Positions 31,036 to 40,027 of a DNA stretch of 50,123 nucleotides are shown here, piece after piece (positions within the stretch are counted from its first letter, which is position 1; each line of letters opens with the position of its first letter). The notes under the pieces were generated by a model that was given only the letters and a program-made list of their open reading frames with translations, did not search any database and had not been told where the DNA came from. Made by a program: the position numbers and the translations under genes. This stretch comes from CAYOZL01 sp964408435 (GTDB taxonomy: Bacteria; Bdellovibrionota_C; UBA2361; SZUA-149; CAYOZL01), in contig CAYOZL010000010.1 of the NCBI GenBank assembly GCA_964408435.1, positions 1 to 50,123 of the forward strand, in the 5' to 3' direction.

Positions 31036-32168
31036 AGATTAAATAACCTCTCAAAAAAGTTTTTCCCATCATCAATTTCAATTTCTACTATTTTATTACT
31101 GCCTATTCTTAGCTCTGCTTTTTCAAAGATTCTATCTACTACATAGAAATCATTCTCTAAGCGGTAATTTGTAAGTATTAACTCATCATCCTCTATAATA
31201 AATAGGGCAGGGGCTTCTGTAATATTAGTAGGCATTTTAATAAAAGTTTTTCTTCCATCATCAAATACTTGTTGGGGCTTAAATGAAACATCATCTCCTG
31301 ATATTTCATAATTATTTCTCATGTTAGCTAGTCTATTATTTCTATCTTCTATTTCTATTTGTCTTATTTGTTCTAGTTGAACTTGTTCTTCTTTTTTTCT
31401 GCTTAATTCTTGCTCTTTTAACTCTTTTTGGAAGTCAGCTTGAAAATCTTCCGGATAATTCCAACTTACTGAAGGCATATGTGTATCACTTGATTTAATA
31501 GATAATTGATACGTGTGAAGATTAGTTGTTATTAATAGATTAGTTTGAATATCTCTTTCAGTTGGTTTTAGAATAATATGAGTTCTTTCTAGCCTTTTAC
31601 CACCAGTAGCACTTTTCATTCCGCTTTTCATAACACTTAATTTCCAACGAACAGTATCTCCAGCTGTAGGGGCTGAACTGAGCTTTTCACCTGCTTTTAG
31701 CCTAATATCAGTTACATAATTAACAGCTGAAGTAACTTCATATACTGCATTATCGTTATAATTAAACACAGTTGTAGCTCCTTTAACCCTTACATTCTTC
31801 GGAGATTGAGTAGCGCTAAGCGTTGCTCTTTGAATGATTAATCTATTAGTTAGCTCATCAACTTGAGAGGCTAGCTCAATTAATGCAGATTTTTCTTTTT
31901 TACTTGTATTTTTTGCTAATGAGTTAATTACAGATTTTAAATCCTCATTTGGAACTTTCTTTGAAGCATCCCAGACATTTACTTCTTGATGATATTCTTT
32001 TTCTGCTTCTCTCATTGCTTGTTCAATATCACTAGTATCCACACCTCTATCTATTGCTCCATCTGCACTAGCTTTTTGTGGCAACAAAAATGATAGAGAA
32101 AAAGCTAAAAGATAAATGCTTAATAATAGTATTTTTTTATTAATATTGTTTTCTGTTTTAATATTCAT
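31032..32168 (-). CDS. trbG: TrbG/VirB9 outer-membrane channel protein
   Basis: 378 residues, longer than the usual 300 or so for TrbG. A signal peptide (ends near ASADG, residue 36) is followed by a helical extension, then the CagX-like fold: FNYNDNAVYEVTSAVNYVTD, IRLKAGEKL, RTHIILKPTERDIQTNLLIT and TYQLSIKSS. A charged helix (QKELKEQELSRKKEEQVQLE) interrupts it before the C-terminal domain (KMPTNITEAPALFIIEDDE). It forms the outer-membrane ring with TrbI. A 36-nt gap to trbF contains no gene. Confidence 0.92.
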   Translation of the reverse strand: MNIKTENNINKKILLLSIYLLAFSLSFLLPQKASADGAIDRGVDTSDIEQAMREAEKEYHQEVNVWDASKKVPNEDLKSVINSLAKNTSKKEKSALIELASQVDELTNRLIIQRATLSATQSPKNVRVKGATTVFNYNDNAVYEVTSAVNYVTDIRLKAGEKLSSAPTAGDTVRWKLSVMKSGMKSATGGKRLERTHIILKPTERDIQTNLLITTNLHTYQLSIKSSDTHMPSVSWNYPEDFQADFQKELKEQELSRKKEEQVQLEQIRQIEIEDRNNRLANMRNNYEISGDDVSFKPQQVFDDGRKTFIKMPTNITEAPALFIIEDDELILTNYRLENDFYVVDRIFEKAELRIGSNKIVEIEIDDGKNFFERLFNL

Positions 32169-32204
32169 TACGTCACGCTTTTTTTTTCCTTTTTATACAG
32201 TTTT

Positions 32205-32897
32205 CTATAATTCCCTATTCCACTGAAAGTTTTTAATAAATAATCCAATTGGATTCTCGTTAATTTGTTGTTTATTTTTTGGTAGCTCAAATTCTAGAAC
32301 AAAAGTTCCAAGCATTGTGTAATTATCTAATTTTCTACCTTGAGCAGAATAAACAGTTTCACTCCATCTAACCTGGTAACTTTCAGTTTCTGGTATTTTA
32401 ACTACTGAAAGAGGCTGAATGCTTACTACCTGCTTGCCAATTTGTTTAAGTGGGCTAGTTAGTTCGTTATTTGTTAACTCATTAAGTAATCCTGCTGCAT
32501 CTTTTCTTAAAAATGCATAGGCTCGTAACCAATTTTTCTTAATTACCACAGTATCTGTTGGTACTGAGCGAACAAATCTTATAAATTGAGTTAGAAAATA
32601 CTTAACTCCTAATTCATCTGGGGTATAAGTGTTAAATTCTACTTCCCCTAGAGCTTTCCTCTCTCCTGTAGTCTTATCAACTCCTACTAATATTGGAACA
32701 ACTTCTTGTTTGGAACTAATTATTATTAATGCAGTGATTAATAATAATGTGAATAAAGTTTGTATAAAAAAAGCATATCTCCAATTCTTTGCTCTTATAA
32801 TTGAATCTCCAATTCTTTCATCCCAAGCTTGTCTTGCTTTTAAATAAGGAGTTTGAATAACTTTATTTGGTTTTACTTTTAATGCTGCTCCTTTCAT
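32205..32897 (-). CDS. trbF: TrbF/VirB8 inner-membrane assembly factor
   Basis: 230 residues with one membrane segment (about 43-62, FFIQTLFTLLLITALIII) and a periplasmic NTF2-like domain. The family blocks are TPYLKARQAWDERIGDSIIR and AKNWRYAF before the membrane segment, and SYQVRWSETVYSAQGRKL near residue 170. VirB8-type proteins nucleate the channel through contacts with VirB9, VirB10 and VirB5. It follows trbL by 4 nt. Confidence 0.93.
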   Translation of the reverse strand: MKGAALKVKPNKVIQTPYLKARQAWDERIGDSIIRAKNWRYAFFIQTLFTLLLITALIIISSKQEVVPILVGVDKTTGERKALGEVEFNTYTPDELGVKYFLTQFIRFVRSVPTDTVVIKKNWLRAYAFLRKDAAGLLNELTNNELTSPLKQIGKQVVSIQPLSVVKIPETESYQVRWSETVYSAQGRKLDNYTMLGTFVLEFELPKNKQQINENPIGLFIKNFQWNREL

Positions 32898-32901
32898 TCT
32901 T

Positions 32902-34212
32902 TTATCCTTTATTATTTCCTAATTTTTGTCTTCTATATGCAGGAACAGCGTTCTTTCCTCCTTGAAAAGAAGCTTTTAAGCTTTTCTCATCAGGATTAAG
33001 ACCTTGTGCTATCATGCTTGCTCTTTTATTTTTTTGAGTAAAAGGAATTTTTTCCTTTGCATTAGATGCCATTGCACTTCCTACTCCTTTTAAGGCTCCA
33101 CCAACCCTAGTTCTTGCAAATGGCTTTTCATTAGAGTTGTTAGCCCCATTATTATTTCTTGAAAATCTACTATTTTGATTAGAACCGCTATTACTACCAC
33201 CTGATCCACTGCCACTCGCCCCGTTACCAGAAGCACTGCTATTAGACCTTGCCAAACTAGCTCCTGCAGCTGCAGCACCTATCATACTTGCCCCAGCTCG
33301 CCCAATTTTAGATGCCGCTGTACTTGCTGAACTTTTCCCGGTCCTAGCAGCTTGTCCTAATTTACTCGCTGCATATCCACTTGCTAAAGCTGTTCCTGCA
33401 GCAGTTGCCGCAGCACTTTGAAAAGATAATTGAGGAGCTCCACTAAGTAGCGAAAGAGCTATCGAAGGAGCTTGAATTGTTAGAAAAGCCAAAGCTAGAG
33501 ATATAATTACAAACTCAAAACCTTCCCTCCAACTAGCAGTTTCAGGAATAATTATTGTTTGTACATACTGTTCGCTAACTCCTACTATTAGAGCAAGCAC
33601 CATTAACTTGATACCAAATGCAATTATTGCACCAAATACTCTCTCAGCAATAAATGCTGTAGGCTTAAAGACCCCAAATGGAAGAAGTATCAATCCAGCA
33701 GCTGTAATTAAAAGATATTCTAAATAGGTTATAAAAACCTGTATTGCCATTAAACCAAAGGAAAGAAGTGAAATAACAACACAAATAAGTAACACCCATC
33801 CATCAGTAGTTGGTATGTTAAAATAAGAATTAGATGCATCTGCATATACTTTATCTACTACTGGCTTTAGAATATTAAGACCTGTTTGAAAAATTCTATC
33901 TGGGTCTTGTAGAGTAGAAAAAGAAATATTAGTTGAAGCTCCGCCTCTAAGCCCTGAGTGTAGAAAACCTTCAACTACAGTATTAAGTAGTGTTTGATAA
34001 TTAGTAATAACGTAGAAGAAAAAACCAATTAATATTATTTTCTTAGCCATTGCTCTAAAATCTGCACTTGCCCCTAGTGCTAAATAAATCCCAGCAAATA
34101 CAACTTCAATACTAATTAAAATCTCTAAAAGACTTAGGGCATCTGTACCTAAAATTTGAGTTCCTTGATCAAATACTCTTTCAAAAAATCTAAGTGCATT
34201 AGTAAGTGACAT
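32902..34212 (-). CDS. trbL: TrbL/VirB6 polytopic inner-membrane channel protein
   Basis: 436 residues with about six membrane segments in the first 260 residues, as in VirB6-type proteins, followed by a long Ala/Gly/Ser-rich soluble tail (ATAAGTALASGYAASKLGQ, then GNGASGSGSGGSNSG) ending in a basic stretch. LITAAGLILLPFGVFKPTAF matches the TrbL signature region. It forms the inner-membrane pore for DNA. The start overlaps the trbJ stop by one base (TAATG). Confidence 0.93.
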   Translation of the reverse strand: MSLTNALRFFERVFDQGTQILGTDALSLLEILISIEVVFAGIYLALGASADFRAMAKKIILIGFFFYVITNYQTLLNTVVEGFLHSGLRGGASTNISFSTLQDPDRIFQTGLNILKPVVDKVYADASNSYFNIPTTDGWVLLICVVISLLSFGLMAIQVFITYLEYLLITAAGLILLPFGVFKPTAFIAERVFGAIIAFGIKLMVLALIVGVSEQYVQTIIIPETASWREGFEFVIISLALAFLTIQAPSIALSLLSGAPQLSFQSAAATAAGTALASGYAASKLGQAARTGKSSASTAASKIGRAGASMIGAAAAGASLARSNSSASGNGASGSGSGGSNSGSNQNSRFSRNNNGANNSNEKPFARTRVGGALKGVGSAMASNAKEKIPFTQKNKRASMIAQGLNPDEKSLKASFQGGKNAVPAYRRQKLGNNKG

Positions 34213-34991
34213 TAATACGCTCCAAAAGGATTAGTAGGCGCGCTTTGAGTTGGCGTTGTTTGTTCATCCCAGCCCTCTATTGCTTCAGAGATTCTATTAT
34301 TAATAATACCTCTTCTCATATTTTGCTCCATGCCTTGACCCACTTGAGCTTGAATAAGCTCTCCAATTTGGACATTTAGATTCTCTAAGCTTCTTGCGCT
34401 AAGCCCTGCTATTTGATGTCCAGCTTTTACTGCCTGCATTAATCCAGCTGAACCATCAGCTAATTTTAGTGCTTGTTCAATTTCTGCTTGATTTCTAGGT
34501 AATTGCTCTCTTATCTTCCCAGCTACAAATCCAGCGTGTTTAAACTGAATTCTAGTCCAAAGCATTTGTTTTCTAATTCTTGTAATATTTTCATTCGCTT
34601 CTAGTAAATACTCTGGAGTATTCGCTGTCTCCCAACCTTCATGATAAGGAAAATAAACTTCATCAATTCTTTCTAACTGACCTAGCAATCCACCTTCTTG
34701 ATAACCTTCAATTACTTCTGTTATTTCATCAAATGCTGTATTAAATTGAGATAGGTAATTTCTCCATTGACCTACACTTAGATTTTCATGATCTAATTTA
34801 ACAAAAGATTTTAAAACATTTAGATTAGAAATAACTTCTAACATTTTTGTTATCTGGTCTACCCACTGACCAAGAGCTGCTCCATCAATTACAGGAATCG
34901 CTGCTTTTACTGGACGTACAAAAACTGGAGTCACAATAAGAGTCAGTGTCAATACAATATATGTTAGTATAATGTTTAGTATCTTCTTCAT
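34212..34991 (-). CDS. trbJ: TrbJ/VirB5 minor pilus protein
   Basis: 259 residues with a signal peptide (about 1-31, ends VKA) and a helical mature part: VDQITKMLEVISNLNVLKSF, then GQWRNYLSQFNTAFDEI, then GLLGQLERIDEVYFPYHEGW. The conserved C-terminal AGHQIAGLSARSLENLNVQI is the TrbJ hallmark. VirB5-type proteins sit at the pilus tip. The start overlaps the trbE stop by 4 nt. No trbK entry-exclusion gene follows, although one usually lies between trbJ and trbL. Confidence 0.93.
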   Translation of the reverse strand: MKKILNIILTYIVLTLTLIVTPVFVRPVKAAIPVIDGAALGQWVDQITKMLEVISNLNVLKSFVKLDHENLSVGQWRNYLSQFNTAFDEITEVIEGYQEGGLLGQLERIDEVYFPYHEGWETANTPEYLLEANENITRIRKQMLWTRIQFKHAGFVAGKIREQLPRNQAEIEQALKLADGSAGLMQAVKAGHQIAGLSARSLENLNVQIGELIQAQVGQGMEQNMRRGIINNRISEAIEGWDEQTTPTQSAPTNPFGAY

Positions 34992-37480
34992 GCTACTTTC
35001 CTCATATTTTGATCTATTTCTTGTTTTCTCTGTTCTTTTATCCCTGTTTTTATTGCTGCTAGATCTAAATCATGGTCCAAGTGGGCACTTAACCCTAAAG
35101 CTTCTAGATATAAGTAGTTAAACTCTTCTAAGTTAGAGCTTTTAGCTTTTATTTCTTTAATTAATTTAATTCGTTCTTTTGACACCCCTGAAAGATAAGC
35201 CAATTGAAGCTCTTCTAAGCCTAAATCAAAGACCCTGTTTCCATCAGGGGAGGTGAAGTAATAATCTTTTTTATTCGTTGTGTAGGCAAGAATTTGAATT
35301 TGCCTATCATTTAATCCAAAGCTTTTATAGAACTCAGTTGCATCAGGTTGAAGAGCAACTGAATTAGGAAGATAAATCTTAGTAAAACAAGCTTCTTTAA
35401 TTGTAGCTGAAATACTAGAGCTACTTACATCTGCTAGAGATTGAGTGGCAAAAATTACTGAGACATTTAATTTCCTAAGAGTTTTTAACCACTCTCTAAT
35501 TTTATTAGCAAAAATAGGATGGTCTAAAAATAGCCAAGCTTCATCTAAAACGAGTAGGGTAGGCTTGCCTGTAAAGCTCTTTGATAGCCTATGAAATAAA
35601 TAAGTAAGCACTGGGGCTATTACTGCTTGATTCTCCATTAATGCTTCCATTTCAAAGCACTGCCAGTTTGAATACTCTAAATTATCCTCGCTATTATCGA
35701 TTAATTTCCCGTATGCTCCTGTTTGAGTAAATGGCTCAAATGCAGCTCTAAGTTCATGATTTTGCATATAAACCATCAATGAGTGCAGTGTTCTTTGATT
35801 TTTTGGTGCTGCTGCTACAGAACCTAGAGCGTCCCATAGGGCTGATTTAATTTGTGGAGTAATCTCTACATTTTCACTGCCTGCAATCGAAAGTAGCCAA
35901 TCATGAGCCCATTTCCTCTCAGCTTCATCATCAACATTTGCTAGAGGTTGAAAACAAAGATCTGATTGCTCTTGACCTAAGCTATAATGCTTTCCACCAA
36001 GAGCTGTAGTTAAACAATAAGCACTCATGCCTTTATCAAAGATGTAAACTTGTGCATCCTTGTATCTTAAAAACTGTGCTTCCATTAAATTTAGGAGTGT
36101 TGATTTACCACTACCTGTAGGTCCTAAAATTAAAGTATGACCAACATCCCCGCAGTGAGTATTCAATCTAAAAGGAGTAGCCCCTGCGGTCTCAGTTAGC
36201 ATTAGGCAATCGGAATCTAAATGTTCATTGAATTTATTTCCAGCCCAAACAGCACTTGTTCCTGGTAATAAATGAGCTAGATTCATCGTAGAAATAAGAG
36301 GTCTTCTTACATTATTTCTTGTATTAGATGGAATTGTACCAAGCCACGCATCTACTGCATTTACAGTTTCAATTCTTGTAGAGAAACCTTCTCCTTGTAA
36401 GACTTTTTGAACCTCATTTACACACAGATTTAACTCTTTTTTATTTTTATTCATCAAGACAATGTTAGTTGTCATAAATCCGTATGAAATATCATCACTT
36501 CCTAGCTCTAGCATTGCAACTTGTGCATCCTCAGCTTTTGCTAAAGCTTCAGAATCACTCAATGCAGACTCTTCTTTAGTCATTAATTCTTTTATTAAGC
36601 TCGCTACTCCTTTTCTTTTCGCAAACCATTTACGCTGGTAAGTCTCTATTTCTTTTTTAGCTTCATTTTTATCTAAGCAAATAAATCTAGTAGTCCAACG
36701 ATACTCTAAAGATAAACGATTTAAATGATCTAGTAAGCCTGGTTGAGTTGCACTAGGGAAACCAAGTAGACCAATTATTGCTAAATGCTTATCTCCTAAT
36801 TTTGGGCTAAAACCTCCTAGAAATTCGCTATCAGCTAGAATTGCATCTAAATACATTGGCTCACTTGGCGTTTTTACATAGTGAGCATCACTAGAAACAG
36901 TGCTGTGTAGATAGCTAAGTAAATTATCATTTTCTAAAAGCTCTACTTCAGGGAATAAACGAGTTAGCAAGTCAGCAATTCTATGAATTTCAGAAATAAA
37001 GTTTTCTAAAATATTTGTATAATTAAAGCTATTACTAGAAGAGCTATCTTCAGCCTTTGAATTTAGAAAATAAGACGTCATTTTATTTGTTTTTTCCATC
37101 GGTGGAAGAAAACAAAGAGTTAAATAATAAGATGAGTTATAATGAGGCTCACATTGAAATTTTTCTTTTCTCTTATTATCTATTAATTCACTTACTTTAT
37201 TTGGAAATTCACTTACTGGATATATATTAGAAGTATAACGACTAGCCTCTGCGTATACTGCCCAGCCGTTTCCAAATCTTCTTAAAATATTATTAATAGC
37301 AGCACTATTCGAGATTAATTCACTTTGTGTGGAGCTATCTAAATCAGGTCCTCGATAACGAATAGTGGCTTGAAAAGAACCGTCTTTATTCAACACTGTC
37401 TCAGGAGAGACTAGGGCAGCCCAGGGTAGTAAATCACTAAGCCTATCAGGTGTTTTTCTATGCTCTCTTAAATCTAACAA
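34988..37480 (-). CDS. trbE: TrbE/VirB4 secretion ATPase
   Basis: 830 residues, full length for TrbE. Walker A is GPTGSGKST (453-461); Walker B is TLLVLDEAWLFLDHP followed by IREWLKTLRKLNVSVIFATQ. The N-terminal CagE domain (LREHRKTPDRLSDLLPWAAL through residue 400) is complete. VirB4 drives pilus biogenesis and works with TrbB and TraG. I take the TTG at 37480 as start because AAGGA lies 8 nt upstream; it overlaps the trbD stop by 7 nt. Confidence 0.95.
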   Translation of the reverse strand: MLDLREHRKTPDRLSDLLPWAALVSPETVLNKDGSFQATIRYRGPDLDSSTQSELISNSAAINNILRRFGNGWAVYAEASRYTSNIYPVSEFPNKVSELIDNKRKEKFQCEPHYNSSYYLTLCFLPPMEKTNKMTSYFLNSKAEDSSSSNSFNYTNILENFISEIHRIADLLTRLFPEVELLENDNLLSYLHSTVSSDAHYVKTPSEPMYLDAILADSEFLGGFSPKLGDKHLAIIGLLGFPSATQPGLLDHLNRLSLEYRWTTRFICLDKNEAKKEIETYQRKWFAKRKGVASLIKELMTKEESALSDSEALAKAEDAQVAMLELGSDDISYGFMTTNIVLMNKNKKELNLCVNEVQKVLQGEGFSTRIETVNAVDAWLGTIPSNTRNNVRRPLISTMNLAHLLPGTSAVWAGNKFNEHLDSDCLMLTETAGATPFRLNTHCGDVGHTLILGPTGSGKSTLLNLMEAQFLRYKDAQVYIFDKGMSAYCLTTALGGKHYSLGQEQSDLCFQPLANVDDEAERKWAHDWLLSIAGSENVEITPQIKSALWDALGSVAAAPKNQRTLHSLMVYMQNHELRAAFEPFTQTGAYGKLIDNSEDNLEYSNWQCFEMEALMENQAVIAPVLTYLFHRLSKSFTGKPTLLVLDEAWLFLDHPIFANKIREWLKTLRKLNVSVIFATQSLADVSSSSISATIKEACFTKIYLPNSVALQPDATEFYKSFGLNDRQIQILAYTTNKKDYYFTSPDGNRVFDLGLEELQLAYLSGVSKERIKLIKEIKAKSSNLEEFNYLYLEALGLSAHLDHDLDLAAIKTGIKEQRKQEIDQNMRKVA

Positions 37481-37722
37481 TGGTAATATCCTTTGTAACT
37501 TACATGTCTTTTAAAAGTATCTAGAAAATACGGATCTTTTTTAGCTAAACTAACTGCTAAGACATGCATAACGATAAATAGTGGAATTCCTAAAACTGTA
37601 TGTAGACCTAGAAATAACACCGCTCCAAACGCACCATTTAGAATTGCAAACTCCCTAGGAGCGCCTCCTAATAGTATTGGCTTTGTTAATGAGCGGTGAA
37701 TTGGTACTTGGAATCCTTCCAT
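37474..37722 (-). CDS. trbD: TrbD/VirB3 inner-membrane protein
   Basis: 82 residues: the N-terminal VPIHRSLTKPILLGGAPREF is the clear VirB3/TrbD signature, followed by two membrane segments (about 26-60) and a C-terminus ending HVSYKGYYHC. It works next to TrbE in the inner membrane. AGAGGAAAA precedes the ATG. Confidence 0.93.
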   Translation of the reverse strand: MEGFQVPIHRSLTKPILLGGAPREFAILNGAFGAVLFLGLHTVLGIPLFIVMHVLAVSLAKKDPYFLDTFKRHVSYKGYYHC

Positions 37723-37742
37723 GAGTATTTTCCTCTATCTAA

Positions 37743-38030
37743 CTAGAAGCCAAAAAGAACAGGAGCCCAAGTGCTTGCACCTACTGCAATAGCCCCTCCA
37801 AAGACAATTCCAGCACTTCTTCTAAAAAAAGAACCAGCTTCACCAAAAGAGAATGCTAATGCTGCACCAATAATTGCCATTATAATTAGTATTTGAGCCG
37901 TTGTTGTTTGAAAGCTCTGTAATAATTGCTGTAATGGGCCTTCCCACGGCATAGCTTGAGCTAATGCTAAACTTGGTATTAATAAGATTTGAGTTAATAC
38001 TAGTGTTGTTAATCTAAGTTTATTTTTCAT
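37743..38030 (-). CDS. trbC: TrbC/VirB2 prepilin
   Basis: 95 residues with a signal peptide (cleavage likely after ALAQA near 26), then MPWEGPLQQLLQSFQTTTAQ and two hydrophobic segments (about 42-60 and 70-90) ending in VGASTWAPVLFGF. This is the major conjugative pilin; P-type pilins of this kind may be cyclised. AAGGAAGG precedes the ATG. It is the first gene of the minus-strand trb operon, downstream of tandem CCAAGG motifs. Confidence 0.93.
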   Translation of the reverse strand: MKNKLRLTTLVLTQILLIPSLALAQAMPWEGPLQQLLQSFQTTTAQILIIMAIIGAALAFSFGEAGSFFRRSAGIVFGGAIAVGASTWAPVLFGF

Positions 38031-38120
38031 ATACCTTCCTTTAATTCTTGGTTTTAATTACTGGGGAAAGGTATCAGCATTACTTACTTACTTTGTAGGG
38101 TGATAATTTCGGGTACCAAC

Positions 38121-38150
38121 CTTGGCTACTAACCTTGGATAGGCTTGGTT
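38121..38150 (-). promoter_or_regulatory. Tandem CCAAG operator-like motifs of the trbC-I operon
   Basis: Read on the minus strand: CCAAGCCTAT, CCAAGGTTAGTAG and CCAAGGTTGGTACCC in a row (38148 to 38111), followed by ACCCTACA. The last two match the motif before the relaxase and trbB. The divergent gene at 38234 starts 84 nt on the other side. Confidence 0.6.
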
Positions 38151-38233
38151 TGAGTAGCAATAATGTAATTATTTTTATAATGTAGATAAAATATATAGAT
38201 AGAAAAAACACTAGAAAAGACAAAGGATTATAA

Positions 38234-38587
38234 ATGAAAAAAATTATATTATTACTATTATTATGTGCTTGTACTACTAATACTTATTCAACATTTAATT
38301 CTTCAAGCTCAAAAAATGAAATCTTTAATGCTTCTACTAGAACAGTACAAGAAATGGGCTTTGCTGTATTAACTTCTAATAAAAGTGACGGATTTATCTC
38401 AGCTGGACAATCAGTCGTAATGGGTAAAGGCTCTCAAACAATTATCAATGTTCAAGTTCATAATAATAAAAATATAGAGGTTTCAATCATTCCTCCTCCT
38501 CTAACTCTTGGAAATATAGCAAGTATGATGAATGAATTTGAGAACAAAATGAGAAATAAAGTAAGTGGATTTAAGATAGTTAGATAA
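38234..38587 (+). CDS. Small lipoprotein divergent from the trb operon
   Basis: 117 residues with a short lipoprotein signal (KKIILLLLLCAC, cysteine 10 or 12). The mature part reads NASTRTVQEMGFAVLTSNKS, then GFISAGQSVVMGKGSQTIIN, a beta-rich layout seen in several small lipoproteins of no known role. AAAGGA precedes the ATG. Since trbK and trbH are missing from the trb operon, this lipoprotein could replace one of them (entry exclusion or channel lipoprotein); that is only positional inference. Confidence 0.7.
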   Translation: MKKIILLLLLCACTTNTYSTFNSSSSKNEIFNASTRTVQEMGFAVLTSNKSDGFISAGQSVVMGKGSQTIINVQVHNNKNIEVSIIPPPLTLGNIASMMNEFENKMRNKVSGFKIVR

Positions 38588-38631
38588 TAATATAAAGTGC
38601 TAACTCTAGACTTTTCTATTATTCTTTCTAT

Positions 38632-39432
38632 ATGAAATCATCTAAAAGTCTTTTAATAGCAATATTAGTTTTAATATTGCTATTATTTCCATCTATTATT
38701 TCTTTTTACTACTTATTTAAAAGTCAATTAACAAAAAAATTAATATTATCCTTCCCTGATATAAATTTTTATATTGATAATATTAATAATTTTATTTTTT
38801 TATTATTTAATAAACCTACTGATGCTTTTTCTATTTTAATTGAAAAACTAGGTGATTCAAAATTATTTAAAGGTCTTTTTTATACTTGGTCAATTAGTAT
38901 TTTAATGTTTTTATTTTTAATTAATAAAATTAAATTAAAGAAAATTTTTTATTATAACTCTCAAGGTATCATAATATTTGCAGCGGTTACTTTCTCCTGG
39001 GTTATTTTTACTAAACTTTATCAGCAAAACAGTGGTTTATTATTATTTGTTATATTAGGACTAGTATTGGAGTTCCCAGTATTTTTGATATTTATAAAAT
39101 TTGCGGAAAAAGAAAAAATAAATCTATTTAATAAAAGCATTTCTCTAACTTTTAAGGTGGCAATAAGTAAAATTATTTACATTATTATAATTGCAACTTT
39201 CTTACCATTAATTACTTTTATCTGGGTCTCTCCCATGACTCTTTTTACTGATTTAGTAACAAATATAGATCCCGAAATAGTTAAAAGTATACCAAAAATA
39301 ATATCTAACTCATTTATATTTTATACAAAATACCCAGTACTGATTCTTACCGCCATACTATACTTACTATGTGCATCTCTTCTACCTATTACTTGTTACA
39401 GTTATGCTTATGATTGGTATAAGAAAGTTTGA
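38632..39432 (+). CDS. Polytopic membrane protein, unknown
   Basis: 266 residues with about seven predicted membrane segments (near 8-28, 50-60, 84-100, 112-128, 134-155, 173-197, 235-258). Charged loops are short; ITKKLILSFPDINFYIDNIN-like sequence lies between segments 1 and 2. No family is recognised and no transporter motif is visible. It follows the lipoprotein gene by 44 nt on the same strand. AT content is very high even for this window. Confidence 0.7.
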   Translation: MKSSKSLLIAILVLILLLFPSIISFYYLFKSQLTKKLILSFPDINFYIDNINNFIFLLFNKPTDAFSILIEKLGDSKLFKGLFYTWSISILMFLFLINKIKLKKIFYYNSQGIIIFAAVTFSWVIFTKLYQQNSGLLLFVILGLVLEFPVFLIFIKFAEKEKINLFNKSISLTFKVAISKIIYIIIIATFLPLITFIWVSPMTLFTDLVTNIDPEIVKSIPKIISNSFIFYTKYPVLILTAILYLLCASLLPITCYSYAYDWYKKV

Positions 39433-39553
39433 ATTTTTTATCCTAGATTGAACTAAAAATGATAATCTAACTCTACTCTATACCTTCTCTCACCACTAAA
39501 ATTTATTTTCTTAAACCCTTTCAAAAACCTTGAAGGGTGTTAAAAAATAAATA

Positions 39554-39586
39554 CCAAGATTAATACCCAACATAATATCTTATAAG
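39554..39586 (+). promoter_or_regulatory. CCAAGATTAA operator-like motif before the 39606 gene
   Basis: CCAAGATTAATACCCAACAT at 39554-39573, 52 nt before the ATG, the same distance as at the relaxase and trbB genes. TATAAG at 39581-39586 may be the -10 box. Confidence 0.6.
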
Positions 39587-39605
39587 CTTTGCTAAGTCTC
39601 TATAC

Positions 39606-39863
39606 ATGGGTAAAAAAATAGATATTAGTTGGAGAAAAGTAAGAGGTAGGAAAATAAAAACTAGTAAGCTTAAAAATGGGGCCATTAAAGACAGTAGTAA
39701 AAATGAGCAATCTTTAGAAAAGCTATTAGAAGAATTTAAAAACGATAGTTACTTAAAAGATATAGAATTAGCTGAAGAAATTAGTTTAAGAACTGGAAAA
39801 GACTTCTTTGATGTCTTTTCAGGACTTAGAGACTTAAAACATTTAAAAGAGGCTAAAAAATGA
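39606..39863 (+). CDS. Small protein sharing its C-terminus with the two pre-fic proteins
   Basis: 85 residues with a basic N-terminus (ISWRKVRGRKIKTSKLKNG) and the C-terminal block SLEKLLEEFKNDSYLKDIEL, then EISLRTGKDFFDVFSGLRDL. That block is homologous to the ends of the proteins at 40117 (ELLEEADRLSKETGRDIFEI) and 40619. It has its own transfer-type operator. The stop codon overlaps a 147-bp inverted-repeat element. It belongs to the fic-linked group; an antitoxin or adaptor role is possible but not shown. Confidence 0.7.
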   Translation: MGKKIDISWRKVRGRKIKTSKLKNGAIKDSSKNEQSLEKLLEEFKNDSYLKDIELAEEISLRTGKDFFDVFSGLRDLKHLKEAKK

Positions 39864-40009
39864 AAAATAAGAATAATTTTTTAATTTGCTCACCTCTTTT
39901 AAAAGACAGCGGTAATAATCGGTTTAATTTAATTTTAGTAAAGTAGCTTGCGCACTAAAAATTAAATTAAACCGATTATTTATGAAATTAAAAAATTATT
40001 CTTATTTTT
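39863..40009. mobile_element. 147-bp palindromic element with 25-bp perfect terminal repeats
   Basis: The outer arms 39863-39887 and 39985-40009 are perfect 25-bp inverted repeats. The inner arms 39914-39939 and 39954-39980 pair over 26 bp with one bulge. Only the left arm carries an unpaired 26-nt stretch. It codes for nothing. It may be a MITE-like insertion or a very large terminator. Confidence 0.75.
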
Positions 40010-40027
40010 ACTCTTATTTCTCACTTT

